DNA of 8,017 bases from Tannerella sp. (GTDB taxonomy: Bacteria > Bacteroidota > Bacteroidia > Bacteroidales > Tannerellaceae): NCBI GenBank assembly GCA_031269635.1, contig JAISYY010000127.1, forward strand, positions 1-8,017, in the 5' to 3' direction. Positions within the stretch are counted from its first letter, which is position 1. The number at the start of each line of letters is the position of its first letter. This document shows positions 1 to 5,823 of the stretch, one piece after another. The translations under genes and the position numbers were made by a program. The notes under the pieces are model-generated. The model ran no database searches, was not told the origin of the DNA, and saw only the letters and a program-made list of their open reading frames with translations.

Positions 1-23
1 CGTATCGGGCTGTTTTTTTAAAT

Positions 24-221
24 TTATGGACTGTTTTTCGAGTATGTACCGTGTACCTGCTTTGTTACTAAATTGCTGCTAACAAACTTCATAAGCCACT
101 TGTTGGCGGTGCTTGCGGGGATTTGCAGTTGAGTTGCAACCGTAAATAGTGCAGGTGTAGATAAAAAAACAAACCCGAATGAACATATCGAATTATATTC
201 AAGAGGAAATATATTCGACAA
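24..221 (-). pseudogene. Orphan winged-helix fragment, probable decayed C-terminus of a DUF3987/VirE-type protein
   Basis: This reverse-strand open frame encodes about 65 residues with only a TTG as possible start and an in-frame TGA at 234-236 just upstream, so it has no room for a normal N-terminus. Its second half reads as a helix-turn-helix with a wing: a helix around FTVATQLQI, a turn, a recognition helix around STANKWLMKFV, then LVTKQVHGTYSK. That spacing resembles the C-terminal winged helix that ends many Bacteroidetes DUF3987/VirE-type proteins (typically an FF..LP..FT start and a HG.Y.K finish), recognised from memory and not from a search. The first ~20 residues match nothing I know. 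The xseA promoter lies directly behind it. Most likely a remnant of a degraded accessory gene; a short live gene or a chance open frame remain possible. Confidence 0.35.
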
Positions 222-247
222 ACAGGATATTTTTCAAAAGAAAATTC

Positions 248-255
248 TAACTTTG
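248..255 (+). promoter_or_regulatory. Probable -7 box of the xseAB promoter
   Basis: TAACTTTG matches the Bacteroidota -7 consensus TAnnTTTG exactly and lies about 30 nt upstream of the xseA start codon. No TTG is found 19-21 nt upstream, so the -33 element is weak or absent. The same 12 bases, TAACTTTGCAAA, recur at 1901-1912 in front of the channel gene. Confidence 0.6.
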
Positions 256-286
256 CAAAAAAAAAGCAAATTAAGACCGGATAATC

Positions 287-1555
287 ATGTCGGAAATTAT
301 TAATAACAGGAAGGTATTCTCTTTGCATGAGGTGATGAAGAGCATTCGGGATACGATTACGGGCAGGTATAAGAGTTCTTTCTGGGTAAAAGCGGAAATG
401 AACAAGTTGAATTTTTACACACATTCCGGACATTGCTACCCCGACCTGGTTGAAAAGCAGGATGAAAAAACGGTTGCCCAAGTGCGGGCTGTCCTGTGGA
501 AAGACGACTACTTGCGGATAAACAGTCTTTTCCTGAATACGCTCAATGAACCGTTGAAAGATGGCGTCAAAATTCTGTTTTTAGCCGGGATTCTGTTTGA
601 TCCGGCTCACGGGTTGGCGTTGCATATCAAGGACATTGATCCCGCTTACACGCTGGGCGACCTCGAAAGAGAAAAGCAGGAAACTGTCCGCCGGTTGAAG
701 GACGAAGGGATTTACGACCGCAACAAGTCGCTGAGGATACCCCTGTTGCCGCAACGGATTGCGGTTATCTCGGTGGAGACCAGCAAAGGATACAGGGACT
801 TTCTGGAGAAAATAGAGAATAATCCCGATGGATACCGTTTTTTTCACTTCCTGTTTCCTTCATTGTTGCAGGGTGAAAAAGTTGTTCAGTCCATCTCTGC
901 CCAGTTACAGCGTATCCGGAAAGTGATGCATCACTTCGATGTGGTGGCCATTGTGCGTGGCGGAGGCGGAGACATTGGGCTTTCGTCATACAATAATTAC
1001 CTGCTGGCAAAGGAAATTGCGATCTTCCCGCTGCCCGTCCTGACCGGTATCGGGCATATTACGAACGAAACGGTTGTTGAAAAAGTGGCTTGCCGCAATC
1101 TGATCACTCCGACCGGTCTTGCCGATTTCCTCATCCTGCAGTTCCGCAACTTTTCCGTAGCTCTCGGAAATGCGGAGCAGAAAACAGTCACCCTGACCAA
1201 CCGTATCATCAGTCGTGAGCGGTTCAAGTTTCAAACGGAAACGAAACTGTTTCGTGCGGCAAGCGAATCCGCCCTGTTTTACATCCGCAGCCAGCTTACC
1301 CTGCTGCATGAGAAACTTTCGGACAAATCACGATTGCTGCTTAAGGAACAAACCGTCTTGTTGGAGAATACGCAAAAATACATACACAGTATAGATCCCA
1401 AAGAGGTCATGCGGCGCGGCTACAGTATGACCTTTCACAACGGCAAAGCCGTAAAAACCATTTCACAACTGAACGCGGGCGATGCGTTGCATACGCTCGT
1501 GTCCGATGGAGAGATTATCAGTACGGTACAAATAATTCGTAAAGAAAAAACATGA
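287..1555 (+). CDS. xseA: Exodeoxyribonuclease VII large subunit
   Basis: This is the catalytic subunit of exonuclease VII (EC 3.1.11.6), a cytoplasmic enzyme that degrades single-stranded DNA from both ends into acid-soluble oligonucleotides during repair. The protein has 422 residues, slightly shorter than the E. coli one (about 456). Residues ~10-120 form the OB-fold DNA-binding region (SFWVKAEMNK, then SGHCYPDL). The catalytic core follows with D171 in YRDFLEKI, R224 in IVRGGGGDIGL and H257 in GIGHITNET; their spacing matches E. coli D155, R205 and H238. The position of E. coli D241 is N260 here. A long helical region (~285-375) and a C-terminal segment with RRGYSMTF complete the family architecture. 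The ATG at 287 lies about 30 nt after the -7 box and has no clear SD. The stop overlaps the xseB start as ATGA, so the two are co-transcribed and probably translationally coupled. Function is certain at family level. Confidence 0.96.
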   Translation: MSEIINNRKVFSLHEVMKSIRDTITGRYKSSFWVKAEMNKLNFYTHSGHCYPDLVEKQDEKTVAQVRAVLWKDDYLRINSLFLNTLNEPLKDGVKILFLAGILFDPAHGLALHIKDIDPAYTLGDLEREKQETVRRLKDEGIYDRNKSLRIPLLPQRIAVISVETSKGYRDFLEKIENNPDGYRFFHFLFPSLLQGEKVVQSISAQLQRIRKVMHHFDVVAIVRGGGGDIGLSSYNNYLLAKEIAIFPLPVLTGIGHITNETVVEKVACRNLITPTGLADFLILQFRNFSVALGNAEQKTVTLTNRIISRERFKFQTETKLFRAASESALFYIRSQLTLLHEKLSDKSRLLLKEQTVLLENTQKYIHSIDPKEVMRRGYSMTFHNGKAVKTISQLNAGDALHTLVSDGEIISTVQIIRKEKT

Positions 1556-1770
1556 TGAGTGAAAAAACAAACTATGCGGAAGCATTTGAAGAATTAAAAA
1601 AAATCGTAGCAGAAATCGACCGGAAAGATATTTCGGTTGATGACTTGTCGGAAAAAATAAAGCGGGCGGCACAACTGATTAAAATCTGTAAGTCGAAACT
1701 TGATTCCACAGAACAGGATGTAAGTCTCATTCTGAAAGATCTTGATGATTCGGTGCAGGATAGAGGATAA
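1552..1770 (+). CDS. xseB: Exodeoxyribonuclease VII small subunit
   Basis: XseB is the small helical subunit that binds the long helices of XseA and is needed for exonuclease VII activity. The 72-residue product has the usual size and pattern: YAEAFEELKKIVAEID, a short DISVDDLSEKIKRA link, then a second helix ending in an acidic tail. The family forms a two-helix hairpin that packs as several copies on one XseA. Two tandem ATGs (1552 and 1555) could both start it; the first overlaps the xseA stop, which favours termination-reinitiation, and no SD is visible. No terminator with a U-run follows within the 171 nt before the channel gene. Confidence 0.93.
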   Translation: MMSEKTNYAEAFEELKKIVAEIDRKDISVDDLSEKIKRAAQLIKICKSKLDSTEQDVSLILKDLDDSVQDRG

Positions 1771-1784
1771 ATTTGAGAAGGTTA

Positions 1785-1797
1785 TCTGATAATCAGA
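1785..1797. repeat. 13-bp perfect palindrome behind xseB
   Basis: TCTGAT-A-ATCAGA is a perfect 6-bp inverted repeat around one central base, 14 nt after the xseB stop. No T-run follows, so it is not an intrinsic terminator. It could be an operator or an mRNA end-protecting hairpin, or chance. Confidence 0.3.
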
Positions 1798-1900
1798 CAT
1801 TTAACGTCGGACGGAAATATCGTGCAGGGCTGTATCTGTACGCCTTGAACATGAGCCGGTAAAAAATCCGGCAAAAAGTCATTATTTATCTAAAAACCGT

Positions 1901-1908
1901 TAACTTTG
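1901..1908 (+). promoter_or_regulatory. Probable -7 box for the FNT channel gene
   Basis: TAACTTTG fits the TAnnTTTG consensus and predicts a transcript start near 1915 and a leader of about 27 nt. No TTG stands at the expected -33 position, which suggests a weak or activator-dependent promoter. The leader contains two tiny reading frames, a four-codon ATG..TAG at 1922-1936 and an ATG-TAA at 1927-1932, both before the gene's own ATG at 1942. Confidence 0.6.
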
Positions 1909-1941
1909 CAAACATTATACAATGAAATGTAAATAGACCGT

Positions 1942-2742
1942 ATGAACAATTACAATGATCCTAAAGACATTACGAAGGAGTTTGCCGCATCCGGGAGCTA
2001 TAAGTCTTCTTTGCCGGCAGTCAAGTTTATTATAATAGCCGTATTGGGAGGCGTTTTTATTGCAATGGGCGGGTTGTTATCGCTTATTGTAGCCGGTGGA
2101 ATGGCCGGAATTGGCGCCGACAATCCCGGTTTGATAAAATTTATGGCAGGAGCCTTGTTTCCCGTTGGTCTGATTATGGTTTCCATTACAGGCGCCGATC
2201 TTTTTACAAGCGACTGTACCGCATTTACTTTGCCTTTACTGGAAAAGAAACTGCGTTTTGTTTCATTCCTGAAACTGTTGTTTTTGTCTTATATATTCAA
2301 CTTTGCCGGAACGCAAGTGATAGCCTTCATGTTATCTTCCAATTTGGGATATTTTGCGGCAGACCCCTGGCAAAGCTATTTGTATCATTATACCGAAGCG
2401 AAAGTTTATCAGTCATGGGGCGCCGTGTTTGTTAAGGGGATAGGAGCAAACTGGCTGGTCTGCCTGGGTATGTTTATGGGCTATGCCGCCAAAGACATCA
2501 TCGGGAAATGTATAGGTATATGGATTCCGGTGATGATATTTGTCACATTGGGTTATGAACACTCCATAGCAAATATGTTTTTCGTTCCGGCAGCTATTTA
2601 TTCCGGTTCCGGTATTACATGGATTGATTTCGTCTGTAGAAACCTGTTTCCCGCCACGTTGGGAAATATTGCCGGAGGCGCCATTTGTGTTGGCTGCGTT
2701 TATTGGTACCTTCATTTGTATAAAACGAAAAGTCCTTCCTGA
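1942..2742 (+). CDS. Formate/nitrite transporter (FNT) family channel
   Basis: This inner-membrane protein belongs to the FNT family (FocA, NirC, HSC), pentameric aquaporin-like channels moving small monovalent anions such as formate, nitrite or hydrosulfide. The 266 residues give the expected six membrane segments, with a short hydrophilic N-terminus (1-25). Family landmarks are in order: AMGGLL (41-46), GADLFT (84-89), K154 in the loop before segment four, GIGANWLVCL (166-175), GYEHSIANMF with the central pore histidine H207, and NLFPATLGNIAGG (234-246). The histidine and the loop lysine are the residues proposed to protonate or attract the substrate in FocA. Nothing in the sequence decides between formate and nitrite, and no pfl or nitrite reductase gene is nearby, so I give no gene symbol. 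It has its own promoter, lacks an SD and ends at a terminator shared with the convergent rplI. Confidence 0.93.
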   Translation: MNNYNDPKDITKEFAASGSYKSSLPAVKFIIIAVLGGVFIAMGGLLSLIVAGGMAGIGADNPGLIKFMAGALFPVGLIMVSITGADLFTSDCTAFTLPLLEKKLRFVSFLKLLFLSYIFNFAGTQVIAFMLSSNLGYFAADPWQSYLYHYTEAKVYQSWGAVFVKGIGANWLVCLGMFMGYAAKDIIGKCIGIWIPVMIFVTLGYEHSIANMFFVPAAIYSGSGITWIDFVCRNLFPATLGNIAGGAICVGCVYWYLHLYKTKSPS

Positions 2743-2775
2743 AATGCTGCGACTGTACGGGAAACGCCATAAAAC

Positions 2776-2810
2776 AAAAAGGCTGCTTCCATTTACGAGG
2801 CAGCCTTTTT
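2776..2810. terminator. Bidirectional intrinsic terminator between the channel gene and rplI
   Basis: AAAAAGGCTGC (2776-2786) and GCAGCCTTTTT (2800-2810) form an 11-bp perfect stem, with a 13-nt loop that can pair a little further. The A-run on one side and T-run on the other give a U-tract on either strand, so it can end both the forward channel transcript and the reverse ribosomal operon. Confidence 0.9.
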
Positions 2811-2828
2811 ATTCATATCCCGGTTTTA

Positions 2829-3275
2829 TTATTTTGCGGAGATAACTTCAAAAGGAATAACTACGGATACTTCTTTGTGCAAACGCACCGTAGCGCTGTA
2901 ATTACCTACTTCCTTGATAGCATCTTTTATCACGATTGTTTTACGATCGATTTCAAAGCCTTTTTTCGCTAATTCTTCGGCAATCTGAATATTTGTTACC
3001 GAACCGAAAATCGTACCGGTAGAACTTGTTTTCGCACCGACAGTAAGCGTTAGGCCTTCTATTTTTGCAGCAAGATCCACAGCATCCTGTTTGATCTTCG
3101 CCAACTTGTGTGCACGCTGTTTTCTGTTTTCAGCTAATACTTTCTTCGCAGATTCCGATGCTATAACGGCCTTACCTTGCGGGATTAGAAAGTTGCGCCC
3201 ATAACCGCTTTTAACGTTTACGATATCGTCTTTGTAGCCTACATTTGCTACATCTTCTTTCAAAATAATTTCCAT
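2829..3275 (-). CDS. rplI: 50S ribosomal protein bL9
   Basis: bL9 is a 50S protein near the base of the L1 stalk that helps maintain reading frame and 30S maturation. The 148 residues match the family length. The N-terminal rRNA-binding domain shows MEIILKEDVANVG and the signature GYGRNFLIPQGKA (24-36), followed by the long connecting helix (about 41-75, ending KQDAVDLAAKIE) and a C-terminal domain with TGTIFGSVTNIQIAEEL. It is the last gene of rpsF-rpsR-rplI, 21 nt after rpsR, and ends at the shared terminator. Its ATG is preceded by GAGGAG, unusual for this phylum. Confidence 0.98.
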   Translation of the reverse strand: MEIILKEDVANVGYKDDIVNVKSGYGRNFLIPQGKAVIASESAKKVLAENRKQRAHKLAKIKQDAVDLAAKIEGLTLTVGAKTSSTGTIFGSVTNIQIAEELAKKGFEIDRKTIVIKDAIKEVGNYSATVRLHKEVSVVIPFEVISAK

Positions 3276-3282
3276 ATTCTGT

Positions 3283-3288
3283 CTCCTC
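3283..3288 (-). promoter_or_regulatory. Shine-Dalgarno-like ribosome binding site of rplI
   Basis: GAGGAG on the reverse strand lies 7 nt from the rplI start codon; five bases (AGGAG) match the core complementary to the 16S 3' end. Most other starts in this window have no such sequence. It may help keep bL9 expressed in step with bS18, whose gene has a stronger one. Confidence 0.55.
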
Positions 3289-3296
3289 TCTTTTTA

Positions 3297-3584
3297 TTAT
3301 TTCATTAAATCGGTTACATAAGGCAGTAATGCCAAATGACGTGCTCTCTTAACTGCCTGCGCTATACGGCGTTGGAATTTCAATGACGTGCCGGTGAGGC
3401 GGCGCGGAAGAATTTTTCCCTGCTCATTGAGGAATTTCTTCAAAAATTCGGGATCTTTATAGTCAATGTACTTAATACCGCTTTTCTTGAAACGGCAGTA
3501 TTTTTTCTTTTTTACATCCACCGACATGGGTGTAAGATATCTGATTTCAGAACTGTTCTGCGTGTTGTTTGTCGTTATTGCCAT
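3297..3584 (-). CDS. rpsR: 30S ribosomal protein bS18
   Basis: bS18 sits on the 30S platform as a heterodimer with bS6 and contacts central-domain 16S rRNA. The 95 residues consist of a variable N-terminal extension (about 1-20, ending SEIRYLTP, as in Bacteroides-type bS18) and the conserved core: KKYCRFKKSGIKYIDYKDPEFL (split here at 28-37 and 38-48), then GKILPRRLTGTSLKF and RRIAQAVKRARHLALLPY. In Bacteroidia this protein also helps form the pocket, with bS6 and bS21, that sequesters the anti-SD tail of 16S rRNA. The gene lies 17 nt downstream of rpsF, with a strong SD in that gap, and 21 nt before rplI. Enterobacterial priB, found between rpsF and rpsR in E. coli, is absent. Confidence 0.98.
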   Translation of the reverse strand: MAITTNNTQNSSEIRYLTPMSVDVKKKKYCRFKKSGIKYIDYKDPEFLKKFLNEQGKILPRRLTGTSLKFQRRIAQAVKRARHLALLPYVTDLMK

Positions 3585-3607
3585 GATTAAATCCTCCTTA
3601 ATTAATC
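3585..3607 (-). promoter_or_regulatory. Strong Shine-Dalgarno of rpsR inside a small inverted repeat
   Basis: On the reverse strand the rpsF-rpsR gap carries TAAGGAGG (3593-3600) with an 8-nt spacer to the rpsR ATG. AAGGAGG is fully complementary to the universal anti-SD core CCTCCTT. GATTAA and TTAATC arms (6 bp, 3585-3590 and 3602-3607) flank it, leaving an 11-nt loop that contains the entire SD; the upstream arm includes the rpsF stop codon and the downstream arm abuts the rpsR ATG. The stem is mostly A-U, so weak on its own. Confidence 0.8.
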
Positions 3608-3994
3608 GTTTTCTTCTTTAGGTTTGTTTTCTTTCGTTTTCGCCTCTTTCTTAATGTCTTTGGCTGATGACTTGAGACTTCTCCGCTTGGCGGCATATTC
3701 GGCGGCGAACTTGTCCTGACGGAAAGTAAGGAAACGTATCACGCGTTCGTCGCGACGGAATTGTGTTTCAAGAATGTCGATTACATTAGGAGTAGCTTTG
3801 AACTCAATAAGTTGATAGAAGCCCGTGGACTTCTTGCTGATAGGGTAGGCCAGTTTGCGCAGGCCCCAGTTCTCTTCATTGACAATTTCTGCTTTTTGGG
3901 CAATCAGTGTCTCTTTGATTTTTTCTACCGCTTCCTTCATCTGTGCATCAGATAAAACGGGAGTCAAAATGAAAACGGTTTCGTAATTGTTCAT
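3602..3994 (-). CDS. rpsF: 30S ribosomal protein bS6
   Basis: bS6 binds bS18 and the central domain of 16S rRNA on the 30S platform. The 130-residue product starts MNNYETVFILTPVLSD and keeps the family fold: the first strand, helix MKEAVEKIKETLIAQ, NWGLRKLAYPI, GFYQLIEFKA and RDERVIRFLTF. The last ~30 residues are a lysine/glutamate-rich tail, variable in the family. The frame is open upstream to an ATG at 4060, but those 22 extra residues would start inside or upstream of the promoter -33 box (4054-4056), and all homologues I know begin at MNNYE or equivalent, so I place the start at 3994. No SD precedes it; the leader is A-rich. First gene of the operon with rpsR and rplI. Confidence 0.97.
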   Translation of the reverse strand: MNNYETVFILTPVLSDAQMKEAVEKIKETLIAQKAEIVNEENWGLRKLAYPISKKSTGFYQLIEFKATPNVIDILETQFRRDERVIRFLTFRQDKFAAEYAAKRRSLKSSAKDIKKEAKTKENKPKEEND

Positions 3995-4026
3995 AACTTT
4001 TTCTTTAATTTTAAAATTTGCGGGTG

Positions 4027-4056
4027 CAAAGATAATGATAAAATGGTAATTAGCAA
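4027..4056 (-). promoter_or_regulatory. Promoter of the rpsF-rpsR-rplI operon
   Basis: On the reverse strand TTG (4054-4056), 19 nt and TATCTTTG (4027-4034) match the Bacteroidota -33/-7 pattern. The transcript would start near 4020, giving a leader of about 25 nt. A 13-bp palindrome, ATCAAT-A-ATTGAT (4056-4068), touches the -33 box, and the leader contains a 12-bp palindrome, AATTTTAAAATT (4007-4018). Confidence 0.8.
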
Positions 4057-4144
4057 TCAATAATTGATATTTTTTTTCCCATAATATTCTTTCTTGCGGG
4101 CGGATTTCTTTCCTATATATTAATAATCAGCATTATACATAAAA

Positions 4145-5665
4145 TCATTCCCATTCAATTGTTGCGGGCGGTTTGGAGCTTATATCATAAACTACGCGGT
4201 TTACGCCTTTTACCTTATTTATTATTTCGTTGGACACTTTTGCCAGAAATTCATACGGAAGCTGCGCCCAGTCTGCCGTCATAGCATCGGTGGATGTTAC
4301 CGCCCTCAGCACGACCGTGTTTTCATAAGTGCGTTCATCGCCCATCACACCGACGGAGCGTATCGGAAGTAAAATCGTACCGGCCTGCCAAACTTTGTCA
4401 TACAAATTCCATTCGCGCATCATGGATATGTAAATGTCGTCCGCATCCTGCAAAGTACGTACTTTTTCAGGCGTTATATCGCCGAGTATTCTTATTCCGA
4501 GACCCGGACCCGGGAACGGATGACGCGAAATAAGGTTATCCGGCATACCAAGCTCGCGTCCGACGCGGCGGACTTCATCCTTAAACAGCAGCCGCAACGG
4601 TTCTACCAGTTTAAGGTGCATCTTTTCAGGCAATCCGCCCACATTGTGGTGGCTTTTTATGACGGTTCCTGTGATAGACAGCGATTCTATCACATCGGGA
4701 TAGATGGTTCCCTGTCCAAGCCATTTTATATCGTTCAGCTTATGCGCTTCTTCGTCGAAAACATCAATAAATCCTTTGCCGATAATCTTTCGTTTTTCTT
4801 CGGGGTCGGTAACGCCGGCCAGTTCACCGTAAAATTTATCATGCGCCTTTACGCCGATTACATGAATGCCCATATTTTCGTATGCATTCATGACCTTGCC
4901 GAACTCGTTTTTTCTCAACAGGCCGTGATCGACGAATATGCAGGTCAAATTTTTACCTATTGCCTTATTCAACAATACGGCGGTTACCGACGAGTCGACG
5001 CCTCCCGACAGTGCAAGTATGACCTTGTCGTCTCCGAGCGTGTTTCTCAAATCGTTGACTGTCGATTCGATGAAAGACGCCGGCGTCCAGTTTTTCGAGC
5101 AACCGCATATATTGAGGAAGTTGTCTAACAGTTTTATCCCGTCTTCGGTATGAAATACTTCGGGATGAAACTGTACGCCCCATGTCAATTCGTCCGAAAT
5201 CCGGAATGTAGCGACTTCCACGTCATGGGTACTTGCGATCACACGGAATGTATCGGGCAACTTTGTGATTGTGTCGCCGTGTGACATCCATACCTGCGTT
5301 CCCGGCTGTATACCTTTGAGCAGAGGATTGCTGTTATCAAGTTTAGACAAATGCGCCCGTCCGTATTCGCGTAAACCTGCGGATTCGACTTTGCCGTTTG
5401 AAGAGTAGGCAAGATACTGGGCGCCGTAACAGATACCAAGTATGGGATATTTTTTACGTATACCGGACAAATCTGTTTTGAACGCATTGGCGTCATTGAC
5501 GGAGTAGGGGCTTCCTGAAAGAATAACCCCTTTGATGTCCGGGTCATTTTCAGGGAATTTGTTGTAAGGAAGAATTTCGCAGTACGTGTTTAATTCCCTG
5601 ATTCTGCGCCCGATAAGCTGTGTCGTTTGAGATCCGAAATCAAGAATAATAATTTTTTCGTGCAT
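4145..5665 (-). CDS. guaA: GMP synthase (glutamine-hydrolysing)
   Basis: GuaA (EC 6.3.5.2) converts XMP to GMP using ATP and ammonia released from glutamine, the last step of de novo guanine nucleotide synthesis in the cytoplasm. The 506-residue protein has all three parts: a class I glutamine amidotransferase domain (1-~190) with nucleophile C79 in GICYGAQ and H167/E169 in QFHPE; an ATP pyrophosphatase domain with P-loop SGGVDSS (220-226) and FVDHGLLRKNE; and the C-terminal dimerisation domain with HPFPGPGLGIRILG and the terminal SKPPATIEWE. The frame is open upstream to 5719, but that extension would span the promoter; homologues begin at MHEKIIILDFGSQ, so the start is 5665. No SD is visible. 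No clear terminator lies in the ~150 nt before rpsF on the same strand, so some read-through into the ribosomal operon is possible. Confidence 0.98.
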   Translation of the reverse strand: MHEKIIILDFGSQTTQLIGRRIRELNTYCEILPYNKFPENDPDIKGVILSGSPYSVNDANAFKTDLSGIRKKYPILGICYGAQYLAYSSNGKVESAGLREYGRAHLSKLDNSNPLLKGIQPGTQVWMSHGDTITKLPDTFRVIASTHDVEVATFRISDELTWGVQFHPEVFHTEDGIKLLDNFLNICGCSKNWTPASFIESTVNDLRNTLGDDKVILALSGGVDSSVTAVLLNKAIGKNLTCIFVDHGLLRKNEFGKVMNAYENMGIHVIGVKAHDKFYGELAGVTDPEEKRKIIGKGFIDVFDEEAHKLNDIKWLGQGTIYPDVIESLSITGTVIKSHHNVGGLPEKMHLKLVEPLRLLFKDEVRRVGRELGMPDNLISRHPFPGPGLGIRILGDITPEKVRTLQDADDIYISMMREWNLYDKVWQAGTILLPIRSVGVMGDERTYENTVVLRAVTSTDAMTADWAQLPYEFLAKVSNEIINKVKGVNRVVYDISSKPPATIEWE

Positions 5666-5688
5666 AAAGTAAAAAATTAAATGAGGCG

Positions 5689-5719
5689 CAAAGGTACGAA
5701 AATAATTTGCAACAGGCAA
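5689..5719 (-). promoter_or_regulatory. guaA promoter
   Basis: Reverse-strand TTG (5717-5719), 20 nt and TACCTTTG (5689-5696) fit the Bacteroidota consensus. The start of transcription would be near 5683, leaving a leader under 20 nt. A perfect 10-bp palindrome, GGCAATTGCC (5715-5724), covers the -33 element and could be an operator. Confidence 0.8.
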
Positions 5720-5823
5720 TTGCCGGAATAACTGTTTTGTATTATTATATTGTACACGAACTGAAATTTTATCCGGTTAAAATACGTTACATATTAACAA
5801 TCTGAAAAGAAAACGCATTTTCG

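Noticed and set aside
1..20. CGGGCTG followed by seven T as the 3' half of a terminator for a gene left of the window
   Set aside because: It looks right for a terminator arm, but the matching arm would lie outside the window, so it cannot be supported.
252..270. TTTGC-A9-GCAAA hairpin at the start of the xseA transcript
   Set aside because: The left arm is the -7 box itself and would not be transcribed, so no RNA hairpin can form; as a DNA dyad it is weak.
1790..1860. Possible short gene or gene remnant between xseB and the channel gene
   Set aside because: Both strands give only stretches of about 20-25 codons without a start signal or recognisable similarity.
1855..1872. GCCGG-N8-CCGGC hairpin as terminator of xseAB
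   Set aside because: The stem has only 5 bp and no T-run follows on either strand.
3995..4026. bS6:bS18-binding leader motif before rpsF
   Set aside because: A CCG occurs near the expected transcript start, but the leader of about 25 nt shows no convincing stem with the bulged CCG known from that RNA motif.
3995..4060. N-terminal extension of bS6 by 22 residues
   Set aside because: The extension covers the -7 and -33 boxes of the operon promoter and is not part of any bS6 I know; the start at 3994 gives the canonical MNNYETVF.
4520..5128. A 202-residue forward-strand open frame over guaA
   Set aside because: It lies entirely antisense to a fully conserved GMP synthase, has no promoter or recognisable domain, and is best explained as a shadow of guaA codon structure.
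5666..5719. N-terminal extension of GMP synthase by 18 residues
   Set aside because: It would start at the -33 element of the guaA promoter; the family begins at the start found at 5665.
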